From an uncultured Oscillospiraceae bacterium (GTDB lineage Bacteria > Bacillota > Clostridia > Oscillospirales > Oscillospiraceae), in the NCBI GenBank assembly GCA_947632695.1, contig CANRQC010000005.1:1-34490 (forward strand): DNA of 34,490 nt, read 5' to 3'. Under the pieces are notes generated by a model. That model ran no database searches, had not been told where the DNA came from, and saw only the letters and a program-made list of their open reading frames with translations. Positions 15,534 through 26,146 of this stretch are shown here, one piece after another (the first letter of the stretch is position 1; each line of letters begins with the position of its first letter). The position numbers and the translations under genes were made by a program.

Positions 15534-17858
15534 ATGCGCTATGCGGTGAGCGCGTTGGAATTGCTGCGGGCTTCCGCCAACCAGGCCCGGCAGATGGGCC
15601 ACAGCTATGTGGGCAGCGCCCATCTGCTGCTGGCGCTGGCGGAGAATCCCGGGCTTCCCTGCCAGCTGCTCCGGGGCGCGGGCATGGACCCCGCGCTGAC
15701 CCGGGAGATCATGGCCGTGCTGTACGGTCTGGGGACCCCGGACCTGCCGCTGCCCCAGGGCTTTTCACCCCAGGCCCGCCGGATCCTCCGGGGAGCGGGG
15801 AAGGAGGCCAAGGCCGCCCGCTGCCGGGAGGTGGACGAACGGCACATTTTCCTCTCTCTGCTCCGCCGGGAAAAGACAGCGGCCAGAGATCTTCTGGCGC
15901 TGGAGGGCATCGAGGCGGAAGATCTGTTTACCAGGGCGGTGGATTCTATGCAGTGGGATCAGCAGACCCAGGGAAAAACCAATAAGGAGGCGTCCACTAC
16001 GAAGCTATTGGATCAATTCAGCGAGGATCTTGTGAGCAAGGCCGCGACCATGGACCCGGTGATCGGCCGGGAGCGGGAGATCGACATGGTCATTGGCATC
16101 CTCAGCCGGAAGAATAAGAACAACCCCGCTTTGGTAGGGGAGCCGGGGGTGGGGAAGACCGCCATCGCCGAGGGCCTGGCCCAGCGGATGGCGGCGGGGA
16201 ACGTGCCGCCCCAGCTGAAAGAAAAGCGGCTGATCAGCCTGAACATGGCGAATCTGGTGGCCGGTACCAAGTACCGGGGCGAGTTTGAGGAGCGTCTTCG
16301 GGACGTGCTGGCGGAAATCAAACGCAGCGGGGACGTGATCCTCTTTGTGGACGAGATGCACACCATCGTGGGCGCCGGCGCGGCGGAGGGGGCGATCGAT
16401 GCCGCGAACATCTTCAAGCCCGCCCTGGGACGGGGGGAGCTGCAAATGCTGGGCGCCACCACATTGACCGAGTACCGGAAATATATTGAAAAGGACCCGG
16501 CCCTGGAGCGCCGGTTCCGGCCTGTGACGGTGGAGGAGCCGGATCGGGAGGCCACCATGACCATCCTGAAGGCCCTGAAGCCGGGGCTGGAGCGGCACCA
16601 CCGGCTGCGGATCACAGAGGAGGCCCTGAAGGAGGCAGTGCGGCTGTCGGTGCGGTATCTGCCGGATCTGTACCTGCCGGACAAGGCCATCGACCTGCTG
16701 GACGAGGGCGCTTCCCACGCCCGAATGGAGGAGCTGCTCGCCGGAAGGGGCGGGGCCCGGCAGGATCTGGAAATGGAGCTCCACGAGGCGGTGCGGGAAA
16801 GCCGGTTTGAGAAGGCGGCGGAGCTGCGGGACAAAATGCAGAAAATGGTGGCCCGCTCTACAGAAAACCGCCGCCCCCGGGCGGTCACTGGGGCGGACGT
16901 GGCCTGGGCGGTTTCCGCCCGGACGGGGATCCCGGTGGGACGGCTCACCGCCAACGAGCGGGAGCGGCTGCTCCGCCTGGAGCAGATCCTGTCCAGGCGT
17001 GTGGTGGGCCAGGACAAGGCGGTGGGAATCGTGGCGGAGACGGTGCGCCGGGGTCTGTGCGGGATCCGGGACGAGAACCGGCCCATCGCCTCCATGCTCT
17101 TTACCGGGCCCACAGGCGTGGGCAAGACCGAGCTGTGCCGCGCGCTGGCGGAGGAGCTTTTCGGCAGCCGGGAGGCGTTCATCCGGCTGGACATGACCGA
17201 GTATATGGAAAAGCACTCCGTCTCCAGGCTGATCGGCGCGCCCCCGGGCTATGTGGGCTACGAGGAGGGGGGCAAGCTGACGGAACAGGTTCGCCGCCGC
17301 CCCTACTGCTTGGTGCTGCTGGACGAATTGGAGAAGGCCCACCCGGATGTGACCGGGATCCTGCTGCAAATCATGGAGGAGGGGGTCCTCACCGATTCCA
17401 CAGGCCGCCGGGTGAGCTTTCAGAACACCATCGTGGTGATGACCTCCAACCTGGGCGGGGAGATCAAAGGCGACGGCCTGGGCTTTTCCCCGGCTGGCCG
17501 TGCCGGGGAAACGGAGGAGGCTCTGCGTCAGTACTTCACGCCGGAATTTTTAGGGCGGCTGGATCAGATCGTCTGTTTCGCGCCGCTGAACGAGACGGCC
17601 ATGGAGGCTATCGCCCGGAAGTACCTGACGGAGCTTCAGGACCGGGCCGCCGCGGCGGGAATGCAGCTGACCCTGCCGGAGGAGATGCCCCGGCTGCTGG
17701 GCAGCCGGTCCCGGGACCGGGGCGGCGCCCGGCAAATGCGCCGGCTGGTCCAGGAGCAGGTGGAGGGGCCCCTGGCGGTGTTCCTCCTGCAAACGGGACG
17801 GAAGCTGTCCAAGGTCCGGGGCAAGCTGGAGGACGGCAAGCTGCAATTTCTATACTGA
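15534..17858 (+). CDS. clpC: ClpC-like AAA+ ATPase
   Basis: GEPGVGKTAIAEGLA and GPTGVGKTELCRALAEE Walker A motifs; UVR-like ELHEAVRESRFEKAAELRDKM; start ATG after AAAGGAGG. Confidence 0.9.
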   Translation: MRYAVSALELLRASANQARQMGHSYVGSAHLLLALAENPGLPCQLLRGAGMDPALTREIMAVLYGLGTPDLPLPQGFSPQARRILRGAGKEAKAARCREVDERHIFLSLLRREKTAARDLLALEGIEAEDLFTRAVDSMQWDQQTQGKTNKEASTTKLLDQFSEDLVSKAATMDPVIGREREIDMVIGILSRKNKNNPALVGEPGVGKTAIAEGLAQRMAAGNVPPQLKEKRLISLNMANLVAGTKYRGEFEERLRDVLAEIKRSGDVILFVDEMHTIVGAGAAEGAIDAANIFKPALGRGELQMLGATTLTEYRKYIEKDPALERRFRPVTVEEPDREATMTILKALKPGLERHHRLRITEEALKEAVRLSVRYLPDLYLPDKAIDLLDEGASHARMEELLAGRGGARQDLEMELHEAVRESRFEKAAELRDKMQKMVARSTENRRPRAVTGADVAWAVSARTGIPVGRLTANERERLLRLEQILSRRVVGQDKAVGIVAETVRRGLCGIRDENRPIASMLFTGPTGVGKTELCRALAEELFGSREAFIRLDMTEYMEKHSVSRLIGAPPGYVGYEEGGKLTEQVRRRPYCLVLLDELEKAHPDVTGILLQIMEEGVLTDSTGRRVSFQNTIVVMTSNLGGEIKGDGLGFSPAGRAGETEEALRQYFTPEFLGRLDQIVCFAPLNETAMEAIARKYLTELQDRAAAAGMQLTLPEEMPRLLGSRSRDRGGARQMRRLVQEQVEGPLAVFLLQTGRKLSKVRGKLEDGKLQFLY

Positions 17859-17924
17859 AAAATAAAACAAATGTTTGTGAATTGAATTTTTTTCAGGAAA
17901 TTTCTGGAAATTGAAAGAAAAAGA

Positions 17925-17953
17925 TTGATTTTTTGTGAAGAAACCGTTATACT
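17925..17953 (+). promoter_or_regulatory. Promoter of mraZ/dcw operon
   Basis: TTGATT - 17 bp - TATACT. Confidence 0.65.
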
Positions 17954-17958
17954 GTTGT

Positions 17959-17998
17959 AAAGGGAGCAAAAGGGATGTAAAGTGGAGCAAAATGGAGG
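17959..17998 (+). promoter_or_regulatory. MraZ-box-like array, four tandem 10 bp units
   Basis: AAAGGGAGCA / AAAGGGATGT / AAAGTGGAGC / AAAATGGAGG directly upstream of mraZ. Confidence 0.7.
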
Positions 17999-18010
17999 AG
18001 GCGACCCCAG

Positions 18011-18439
18011 GTGATCGGCAAATACCCCGCCCGATTGGACGACAAAAACCGGCTTTTTGTCCCGGCGAAGCTCCGGGCGGAGTTGGGCGACGATTTCTAC
18101 GTCACCTTGGGCGTCAACTGCGGCCACCGGTGCCTGACGGTCTACACCGCCCAGGATTGGAAGAAGCTGGTGGACAATTTCAACAGCCTTCCCATTTCCC
18201 AGCGCTCCGCCGCTACCAGCCTGATTTTTATGAATGCCACCCAGTGCGCCCCGGATAAGCAGTTTCGGTTCACCCTGACCCAGTTTCTGCTGGACTACGC
18301 CTTGATCCAGCGGGACGTGATGATCGTGGGCCGGGCGGGGCAGGCGGAAATATGGGAGGCCGGGGAGTTCGCCCGGTTTGAGGCGGAGAACCTGACCCCG
18401 GAGAAGCTGCTCTCCTCCCTGGAGGCCATCGGCCTATGA
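18011..18439 (+). CDS. mraZ: Transcriptional regulator MraZ
   Basis: IGKYPARLDDKNRLFVPAKLRAELGDDF; GTG start; followed by rsmH. Confidence 0.95.
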   Translation: MIGKYPARLDDKNRLFVPAKLRAELGDDFYVTLGVNCGHRCLTVYTAQDWKKLVDNFNSLPISQRSAATSLIFMNATQCAPDKQFRFTLTQFLLDYALIQRDVMIVGRAGQAEIWEAGEFARFEAENLTPEKLLSSLEAIGL

Positions 18440-19395
18440 CCGGGTTTCACCACGTCAGCGTTTTGATGGAGGAATGCCTGGAGGCGCTGGCGATTCGCCC
18501 GGAGGGCGTCTATGTGGACGGCACCTTGGGGGGCGCTGGCCACGCCAGCCGGGTGGTTTCCCAATTGACCACCGGCCGGCTTATCGGCATTGACCGAGAT
18601 TCGGAGGCCCTTGCCGCCGCCGGGGAGCGGCTGGAACCCTGGAAGGACCAGATCACCCTGGTCCACGGAAATTTCCGGGATCTGCAATCGATTTTAGCCG
18701 ATCTGGGTATTTCCAAGGTAGACGGAGTGCTGCTGGATCTGGGCGTGTCTTCTTATCAACTGGACCGGGGGGAGCGGGGCTTTTCTTACCGCTTCGACGC
18801 CCCTCTGGATATGCGAATGGATGGCTCCGACGCCCTGACCGCCGGAGAAATTGTAAACACCTGGCCCCAGGAGGAGCTGCGCCGGATCCTTTACGCCTAC
18901 GGCGAGGAGCGGTACGCTCCCCAGATCGCCGCCGCCATTTGCCGGGCGCGGGAGCGGGAAGAGATTCCATCCACCCTGGCCCTGGCGGAGATCATCCGCT
19001 CCGCCATGCCGCCCCAGGCGTTGCGGGAAAAGCAGCACCCCGCTAAGCGGAGCTTTCAGGCCCTGCGCATCGCCGTCAACGATGAGCTGGCGGCGGTGGA
19101 GGAGGGGGTGGACGCCGCCATCAACTGCCTGGCGCCCCGGGGACGGCTGGCGGTGATCAGCTTCCACTCGCTGGAGGACCGAATCGTTAAAAACGTCATG
19201 GCCCAGGCGGCCCGCGGCTGCACCTGCCCCCCGGAATTTCCGGTGTGCGTCTGCGGAAAAAAGCCAAAGGTCCGTCTGGTAAATAAAAAACCGATTCTCC
19301 CCACGGCCGGGGAGATGTCCGAAAATCCGAGAGCGCACAGCGCCAAGCTCCGGGTCTGCGAAAGACTGCCGGAGTTCACCGGAAGGGGAGAGTAG
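18436..19395 (+). CDS. rsmH: 16S rRNA (cytosine(1402)-N4)-methyltransferase
   Basis: HVSVLMEECLEAL, YVDGTLGGAGHAS, GVLLDLGVSSYQLD. Confidence 0.97.
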   Translation: MTGFHHVSVLMEECLEALAIRPEGVYVDGTLGGAGHASRVVSQLTTGRLIGIDRDSEALAAAGERLEPWKDQITLVHGNFRDLQSILADLGISKVDGVLLDLGVSSYQLDRGERGFSYRFDAPLDMRMDGSDALTAGEIVNTWPQEELRRILYAYGEERYAPQIAAAICRAREREEIPSTLALAEIIRSAMPPQALREKQHPAKRSFQALRIAVNDELAAVEEGVDAAINCLAPRGRLAVISFHSLEDRIVKNVMAQAARGCTCPPEFPVCVCGKKPKVRLVNKKPILPTAGEMSENPRAHSAKLRVCERLPEFTGRGE

Positions 19396-19397
19396 AA

Positions 19398-19868
19398 ATG
19401 GCCCGCAGTTCCGATATTCAATACATCCGTCTCTACACCGACGGCAGCGCGGCCCGGCAGCTTGACGAGCCCCGGCCCCTACCCAAAAAGCGGAAAAAGC
19501 CCCGCCCCCGTCCGGTCAAAACCGTCGCGATCCATGTGGATCCTCTGGCGTTGGGCGGGATCGTGGTGGCCCTGGCGATGCTGGTGATGATGGCGGTGGG
19601 CATGGCCCGGCTGGACAGCGCCAATCAGGAGCTGGAACAGATGGAGAACTATGTCCTCCAGCTCCAGCAGGAAAATCTGGATCTGCAGGATACCTTTGAC
19701 CATGGCTACGACCTGGATGAGGTGCGCCGCAGCGCCGAGGCGCTGGGCCTGGTGCCGGAGGAAGAGGTGCCCCATGTTCAGATCCAGCTTCCTCAGCCTG
19801 TTGACGCCCAGGAGAATGTCTCCTGGTGGGATCATTTTCTGGTGTTCCTGACCCAACTGTTTGCATAA
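19398..19868 (+). CDS. ftsL: FtsL/DivIC-like cell division protein
   Basis: Single TM plus coiled coil, position between rsmH and a PBP gene. Confidence 0.7.
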   Translation: MARSSDIQYIRLYTDGSAARQLDEPRPLPKKRKKPRPRPVKTVAIHVDPLALGGIVVALAMLVMMAVGMARLDSANQELEQMENYVLQLQQENLDLQDTFDHGYDLDEVRRSAEALGLVPEEEVPHVQIQLPQPVDAQENVSWWDHFLVFLTQLFA

Positions 19869-19970
19869 AGTTTGTCCCGGCCAATAGGATATAGCAGCAG
19901 CTGCAATGGGCAGTGAGGGTTTCCCTTGCTGCCCATTGAAAGACTTGCGGCTGTGGAGAGGTCGGTGACA

Positions 19971-22304
19971 ATGGCAAAGCAAAAAAAGCGGGAGTTTACC
20001 CGGCTTTGGGGAGACAGCGGGCAGCACCGCAGGATCCTGGCGGTAGCGGCGGTGCTGGGCTGCCTGGGGTTTTTGCCGGTGGCTTTGCGGCTGTATGACC
20101 TGATGGTGACCAATTACGACTACTATTCCCAGCTGGCGCTGCGGAACCAGACCCGCACCACCACGGTGACGGCGGATCGGGGCGTCATCTACGACCGAAA
20201 TATGAATGTCCTGGCTTGCTCCGTCAGCGTGGAAAACGTGTACCTGGATCCCCATGAGCTGAAGCAGTCTAAGGCGGACCTGGAGGCGATTTCCCAGAGG
20301 CTGGGGGCGATTTTGGATGTGGACCCGCAGTGGCTGCTGGAACAGGCGAAGGACACCACCAAGCGCTACAAGCAGGCGGCGGCCCGGATCAGCGAGGAGA
20401 CTGCCGCCGAGATCCGCGCCTACATCAACGAAAACAACATCTCCGGGATCCATTTGGAGCCCAATTCCCAGAGACTTTACCCCTACGGGACCCTGGCGGC
20501 CCAGGTGATCGGATTTACCAACGCTTCCAACACCGGCTCCGAGGGCGTGGAGGCGGCGTACAACAGCTTTCTGGAGGGCTCCGCCGGGCGGGTCATCACT
20601 ACCAAGGGCAATAACGAGATGGATATGCCCTTCTCCTATGAGCGGTATGTGGCCTCCACAAAAGGCTGCGACGTGATCATGACCATCGACGCCACCGTGC
20701 AGGCCTGCCTGGAAAAGCAGATGGAGGCCGCCATTGACCGCTACGACGTGCAAAACGGCGCCTTCGGCATGGTGATGGACGTGAACACCGGGGAGATCCT
20801 GGCCATGGCGACCCTGGGCAGCTACGACCCCAATTCGTATTTGGAAATCTACGACCCGGAGGCGGCCGCCCAGGTGGAGGAGCTCCGGCGGGCCTACTTG
20901 CTGGAAAACCCGGGGAGCGAGGCATATGATCTGGGCCTAACGGCCTATCAGGAAGCGCTTACCGCCGCCCGGCTGAAACAGTGGCGGAACCGGGTGATCT
21001 CCGACGGCTATGAGCCGGGGTCCACCTTCAAGGTGATGACCATGGCGGCGGCTCTGGACTGCGGGGCCATCGATTTAAATACCAATTTCTACTGCCGGGG
21101 CTCCGAGCAGATCCCGGGCCGGTCCCAGCTTCTCCACTGTTGGCGTTCTACCGGCCATGGAGCGGAGAAAACGCCCCAGGCCCTGCAAAACTCCTGCAAT
21201 ATCGCCTTTGCCCACATTGCCCTAAAGCTGGGCGGCGAGCGGTTTTATGAGTATGTCCAGCGCTTCGGCATTTTGGAAAAGACGGGCATCGACCTGGCGG
21301 GGGAGAGCAAGGGCGTATTTTTCGACAAGTCCCTGATTACGGACACCGATAAGTGGGGCACCGCCTCCCTGACCTCGGGCTCCTTCGGCCAGACTTTTAA
21401 GTTGACGCCCTTGCAGCTGGTGCGGGCCATCGCCTCGGTGGTCAACGGCGGATATCTGCTGGAGCCCTACATCGTCTCCGAGGTGATCGACAGCACCGGA
21501 CAGACGGTGCTGCGGCAAGAGCCCACGGTGCTGCGCCGCACCATCCGGGAGGAGACCTCCCAGACCATGCGGGAGCTGATCGCCTCGGTGGTGGAGGAGG
21601 GAACCGCCAAAAACGCCAAGGTGGCGGGCTTTTCCATCGGGGGAAAGACCGGCACCAGTGAGAAAATCGACGTGTTTGACGAAAACGGCCAGCGGGTCCA
21701 GGATAAGATCGTCTCCTTCGTGGGCATCGCGCCCATGAATGATCCCAAATATATCGTTCTGGTGGCTTTGGACACCCCCTCCCGCGCCACGGGGATCTAC
21801 ATCTCCGGCGGCGTCATGGCGGCGCCCACGGTGGGCGCGGTGATGGCGGACATCCTGCCCTACCTGGGGGTGGAGCGGAACTATACCCCGGAGGACGCCG
21901 CCGGACGGACGGTGATCTTGGACGACTATGCCGGCATGCCGGTAAAGGACGCGGAAAAAGCCCTCAAGGAGTTGGGACTTACCGCCCGGATCCTGGGGGA
22001 GGGGGAGCAGATCACAGGCCAGATCCCCGCCCCGGGCCAGGGCGTGCCGGGCGACAGCCAGGTGCTGCTGTATCTGGATCAGGTGCCGGAAGAGCAGACG
22101 GTGACGGTGCCGGACTTTGCCGGGATGACCCGGCAGGAGGCGGCCCAGACGGCCCAGGCGGCGGGACTCTACATCCTGGTGGCGGGGAACGACGGCACTG
22201 GGTCGGAGGTGGTGGTCACCGGACAGTCCCTGGCGCCGGGGGCCGAAACCGGTCTGGGGACCACCATCCAGCTGGAATTTGCGGATATCCGGGCCGCTGA
22301 TTAA
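19971..22304 (+). CDS. Class B penicillin-binding protein with PASTA domains (SpoVD/FtsI-like)
   Basis: EPGSTFKV (SxxK), NSCN (SxN), GGKTGTSEK (KTG), C-terminal PASTA-like segments. Confidence 0.92.
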   Translation: MAKQKKREFTRLWGDSGQHRRILAVAAVLGCLGFLPVALRLYDLMVTNYDYYSQLALRNQTRTTTVTADRGVIYDRNMNVLACSVSVENVYLDPHELKQSKADLEAISQRLGAILDVDPQWLLEQAKDTTKRYKQAAARISEETAAEIRAYINENNISGIHLEPNSQRLYPYGTLAAQVIGFTNASNTGSEGVEAAYNSFLEGSAGRVITTKGNNEMDMPFSYERYVASTKGCDVIMTIDATVQACLEKQMEAAIDRYDVQNGAFGMVMDVNTGEILAMATLGSYDPNSYLEIYDPEAAAQVEELRRAYLLENPGSEAYDLGLTAYQEALTAARLKQWRNRVISDGYEPGSTFKVMTMAAALDCGAIDLNTNFYCRGSEQIPGRSQLLHCWRSTGHGAEKTPQALQNSCNIAFAHIALKLGGERFYEYVQRFGILEKTGIDLAGESKGVFFDKSLITDTDKWGTASLTSGSFGQTFKLTPLQLVRAIASVVNGGYLLEPYIVSEVIDSTGQTVLRQEPTVLRRTIREETSQTMRELIASVVEEGTAKNAKVAGFSIGGKTGTSEKIDVFDENGQRVQDKIVSFVGIAPMNDPKYIVLVALDTPSRATGIYISGGVMAAPTVGAVMADILPYLGVERNYTPEDAAGRTVILDDYAGMPVKDAEKALKELGLTARILGEGEQITGQIPAPGQGVPGDSQVLLYLDQVPEEQTVTVPDFAGMTRQEAAQTAQAAGLYILVAGNDGTGSEVVVTGQSLAPGAETGLGTTIQLEFADIRAAD

Positions 22305-22317
22305 GGAGATAAGAACC

Positions 22318-23769
22318 ATGAAGCTTGCTGAATTGCTCCGGGGCGTGGAGGTGCTTTCCACCAACGTCCCCGGCGACAGGGACATTCCCGCCCTGGTCTA
22401 CGACTCCCGGAAGGCCGTCCCCGGCTGCCTTTTCGCCGCCATTACCGGCTTCGCCGCCGATGGCAACCGGTTTATCCCCATGGCCTTAGAGCGGGGCGCG
22501 GCGGCGGTCCTGACGGCGAAGAAGCCGGATGGCCCGGTCCCCTATATTCTGGTGCCCGACGACCGGCTGGCGCTGGCCCAAGTCGCCGCCAATTTCTACC
22601 GCCGTCCGGCGGAGTCTATGAAAATGATCGGCGTTACGGGCACCAATGGGAAAACCACCGTCACCCTGCTGGTCAAGCACATTTTGGAGAAGACCCTGGG
22701 GGCCCGGGTGGGGCTGATCGGCACCATGTCTAACTTGATCGGCCAAGAGGAGCTGCCCACGGAGCGCACCACCCCGGAAAGCCTGGAGCTTCAGGCCCTG
22801 TTTGCCCAAATGCGGGACGCCGGGTGCGGCTATGTGGTGATGGAGGTGTCCTCCCACGCTCTGGCCCTGAACCGGGTAGGGGGCGTTCGCTACGACGTGG
22901 CGGCCTTCACCAATCTGACCGAGGACCATTTGGACTTCCACAAAACCATGGACGCCTATTGCGACGCCAAGGCGCTCCTCTTCGGGCGCTGCGGCTACGC
23001 GGTTTTGAACCGGGACGATCCCTACGCCTCCCGGATGGCAAAATCGGCCCGCTGTCCCATCCTCTGGACCTCCAAGGAGCCCTGCCAGGGACTCGCCGCC
23101 AGGGACATCCGCCTGATGGCTGACGGCGTGGAATTTACAGCCGTGCTGGGGGAAAAGCAGGTGCCGGTGAAGCTGGGGATCCCCGGAGGCTTCTCCGTGT
23201 CCAACGCCCTGACGGCCCTGGGGATCGCCCTGGGACTGGGGATCTCCCTGGAAGCGGCGGCGGAGGCACTGGCCACCGCCCCGGGGGTCAAGGGCCGGGT
23301 GGAGGTGGTGCCCACCCCGGGCAAGCCCTATACCTTGCTCATCGACTACGCCCACACCCCCGACGGTCTGGAAAACGTCCTTTCCGCCTTCAAGCCCCTG
23401 TGCCAGGGGCGGCTGATCGCCGTGTTTGGCTGCGGCGGGGACCGGGATCCCATGAAGCGGCCCATCATGGGGGAGATTGGTACGCGAATCGCGGACTATA
23501 GCATTCTTACCAGCGACAACCCCCGCCACGAGGACCCGGAGGCCATCATTCGCCACATCCAGACCGGGATCCCGGCGGGCCGGGCAAATTATGAAGTAAT
23601 TGTAAATCGTGTGAAAGCGATCCATCGCGCTCTGGACATTGGACAAAAAGGTGATATAATAATACTTGCTGGCAAAGGCCATGAGACCTACCAGCAGGTG
23701 GGGGATGAAAAGCGTCCCCTGGACGAGCGGCAGGTAGTGGCCGCTTATCTGGCGGAAACGAGGGAATGA
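22318..23769 (+). CDS. murE: UDP-MurNAc-tripeptide synthetase MurE
   Basis: VTGTNGKTTVTLLVKHIL, SNLIGQEELPTERTTPES, DNPRHEDP. Confidence 0.95.
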   Translation: MKLAELLRGVEVLSTNVPGDRDIPALVYDSRKAVPGCLFAAITGFAADGNRFIPMALERGAAAVLTAKKPDGPVPYILVPDDRLALAQVAANFYRRPAESMKMIGVTGTNGKTTVTLLVKHILEKTLGARVGLIGTMSNLIGQEELPTERTTPESLELQALFAQMRDAGCGYVVMEVSSHALALNRVGGVRYDVAAFTNLTEDHLDFHKTMDAYCDAKALLFGRCGYAVLNRDDPYASRMAKSARCPILWTSKEPCQGLAARDIRLMADGVEFTAVLGEKQVPVKLGIPGGFSVSNALTALGIALGLGISLEAAAEALATAPGVKGRVEVVPTPGKPYTLLIDYAHTPDGLENVLSAFKPLCQGRLIAVFGCGGDRDPMKRPIMGEIGTRIADYSILTSDNPRHEDPEAIIRHIQTGIPAGRANYEVIVNRVKAIHRALDIGQKGDIIILAGKGHETYQQVGDEKRPLDERQVVAAYLAETRE

Positions 23770-23770
23770 T

Positions 23771-25135
23771 ATGGGCACAATCACACTGCGTCAGGCGGCG
23801 GAATGGTGCGGGGGACAGATCGACCCCAAGTACGTCGACGTGACATTTTTGGGAGCCAACAATGACTCCCGCCGTATCCAACCCGGGGAGCTGTTCGTAG
23901 CCCTGGAAGGCGTGCGGGACGGCCATATTTTCATTCCGGAGGCCCTGGAAAAGGGTGCGGCGGCGGTGCTGTGCAGCCGCTGCGACGGGGACTGGCCGGC
24001 CATTGTGGTCCAGGAGCCCCGCCGGGCCCTGGGGGATATTGCCCGGCAGGAGCGGCGGCGCATCGGCATGAAGGTGGTGGGCATCACGGGCTCCGTGGGC
24101 AAAAGCACCACCAAGGAGATGATCGCCTGCGTCCTGGAGGGTACCTACCGGGTGGCGAAGACCCCCATGAACCATAATAACGACATTGGCTTGCCCATGG
24201 CCATCCTGGCCATGCCGGAGGACACCCAGGTGGCGGTGCTGGAAATGGGTATGAACCACTTCCGGGAGATCGCCTACCTGACCTCCATCGCCCGGCCGGA
24301 CATCGCGGTGATCGTGAACATCGGCACCATGCACATTGAGCATCTGGGCTCCATGGAGGGGATCTTGCAGGCCAAGCTGGAAATTCTGGAAGGAATGCGC
24401 CAGGACGGCAGGATCGTCCTCAACGGCGACGACCGGCTTTTGTGGAACCAGAACCGGATCTATCCACTTCAAACCACCTTCTTCGGCATCCAGAACCAGG
24501 AATGCAGCGTCATCGGTTCGGATGTGGAGGAAGGGGAGGGGGTCCTGCGGTTTCAGGTCCACTGTCCGGGCCGCCTCAATTTCCCGGTGGAGCTGGCGCT
24601 GGACGGCAGCCACTACGCCTACGACGCTCTGGCGGCGGTGGCGGTGGGTCTGGAGCTGGGGGTGGACCCCTCCAAGATCCAGGAGCAGCTGTCCCAATTC
24701 CGGAATATGGCGGGCCGGCAGGAGATTTTCTCCGCCAAGGGCTTTACCATCATCAAGGACTGCTACAACGCCGGTCCCGAGTCCATGGCGGCGGCGCTGA
24801 CGGTACTGGGCAACAAGCCCGGCCGCCATGTGGCGGTGCTGGGAGATATGCTGGAGCTGGGGGTGTGTACCCAGGCGGAGCACTACCGGGTGGGCCGCAT
24901 CGCCGCGGAAAAGGCGGAGGTGCTGCTGGCCTACGGTCCCAACGGCAGCCGCATCATTGACGGCGCGCTGACGGGCGGCATGTCCGCCGGATGCGCCCGG
25001 GCTTTTGAAGATCAGGACCTCTTGGTGGCGGCTCTCCGGCGGCTGGCGGAGCCCGGCGACGTGATTTTGTTCAAAGGCAGCCGGGGAATGCACTTGGAGC
25101 GGATATTGGAACAATTCCTGCGGGATGACGGCTGA
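23771..25135 (+). CDS. murF: UDP-MurNAc-tripeptide-D-Ala-D-Ala ligase MurF
   Basis: ITGSVGKSTTKEMIACVL, NHNNDIGLP, LGDMLELG. Confidence 0.95.
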   Translation: MGTITLRQAAEWCGGQIDPKYVDVTFLGANNDSRRIQPGELFVALEGVRDGHIFIPEALEKGAAAVLCSRCDGDWPAIVVQEPRRALGDIARQERRRIGMKVVGITGSVGKSTTKEMIACVLEGTYRVAKTPMNHNNDIGLPMAILAMPEDTQVAVLEMGMNHFREIAYLTSIARPDIAVIVNIGTMHIEHLGSMEGILQAKLEILEGMRQDGRIVLNGDDRLLWNQNRIYPLQTTFFGIQNQECSVIGSDVEEGEGVLRFQVHCPGRLNFPVELALDGSHYAYDALAAVAVGLELGVDPSKIQEQLSQFRNMAGRQEIFSAKGFTIIKDCYNAGPESMAAALTVLGNKPGRHVAVLGDMLELGVCTQAEHYRVGRIAAEKAEVLLAYGPNGSRIIDGALTGGMSAGCARAFEDQDLLVAALRRLAEPGDVILFKGSRGMHLERILEQFLRDDG

Positions 25136-25150
25136 GCGGGAGGGTATCAA

Positions 25151-26128
25151 ATGACTAGAATCGTTGTAACGGCGCTGACCGGCTGCGTGCTGTCCGCCGT
25201 GCTGGGACGTTTCCTGCTGCCGATCCTCCGGGCGCTGAAGGCGGGCCAGTCCATCCGCAGCATCGGCCCCACCTGGCACAATTCCAAGGCGGGGACCCCG
25301 CTGATGGGCGGGCTGATGTTCATCGCGTCGGTGGTCATCTGCCTGGCGGTGAATCTGCCCACGACCTACGACTATTCCGCCTTTTACGCCCTGGGCGTGA
25401 GCCTGTGCTTCGGCATGGTGGGCTTTCTGGACGATCTGTGCAAGGTCCGGTTCAAGCGGGACCTGGGGCTGACCGCCCTGCAGAAGATCCTGCTGCAAAT
25501 GGCCGTTTCCGCCATTTATCTCTATGTTTTGTATAAAGAGGGGATTTTGAGCTGCGACCTATACATTCCCTTCTTTAATGTTTCCTTCCCCGTGCACCCC
25601 ATGCTCTATATTTTCTTTGCCATGTTCGTCATGGTGGGCTGCGACAACGCGGTGAACCTGACCGATGGGGTGGACGGCCTTTCCAGTTCGGTGACGCTGC
25701 CCGTGATGATCTTCTTCACCGGCGCGGCCTACGCCATGGGCCGGGAGGATCTGGCGCTGCTGCCCGCCGCACTGGTGGGGGCGCTGATCGCCTACCTTTT
25801 CTACAATTTCCACCCCGCCGAGGTGTTCATGGGGGATACCGGTTCCTTGTTCCTGGGCGGCGTGGTTTGCTCCATGGCCTTCGCCCTGGATATGCCCCTG
25901 GTGCTGATCCTGGTGGGCTTTGTGTATCTTGTGGAGACGCTCTCCGATATTATTCAGATCGCGTATTTCAAGGCGACCCACGGCAAGCGGTTCTTCAAAA
26001 TGGCGCCGCTGCACCATCACTTTGAGAAGTGCGGGTGGGCGGAGGAGAAGATCGTGTTCGTCTTTGCCGGGGTGTCCACCCTTATGTGCCTGTTGGCCTG
26101 GTACGGTATCGCAGGAAAAATTCGCTGA
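25151..26128 (+). CDS. mraY: Phospho-MurNAc-pentapeptide transferase
   Basis: GTPLMGGLMF, NLTDGVDGL, FMGDTGSLFLGG, PLHHHFE. Confidence 0.97.
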   Translation: MTRIVVTALTGCVLSAVLGRFLLPILRALKAGQSIRSIGPTWHNSKAGTPLMGGLMFIASVVICLAVNLPTTYDYSAFYALGVSLCFGMVGFLDDLCKVRFKRDLGLTALQKILLQMAVSAIYLYVLYKEGILSCDLYIPFFNVSFPVHPMLYIFFAMFVMVGCDNAVNLTDGVDGLSSSVTLPVMIFFTGAAYAMGREDLALLPAALVGALIAYLFYNFHPAEVFMGDTGSLFLGGVVCSMAFALDMPLVLILVGFVYLVETLSDIIQIAYFKATHGKRFFKMAPLHHHFEKCGWAEEKIVFVFAGVSTLMCLLAWYGIAGKIR

Positions 26129-26146
26129 CCCCGAAAGGAGATTCTC

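Noticed and set aside
16005-17369. Long minus-strand ORFs (454 and 393 aa) opposite clpC, and similar ORFs opposite dcw genes
   Set aside because: GC-rich shadow ORFs; the plus strand carries clear ClpC/dcw motifs
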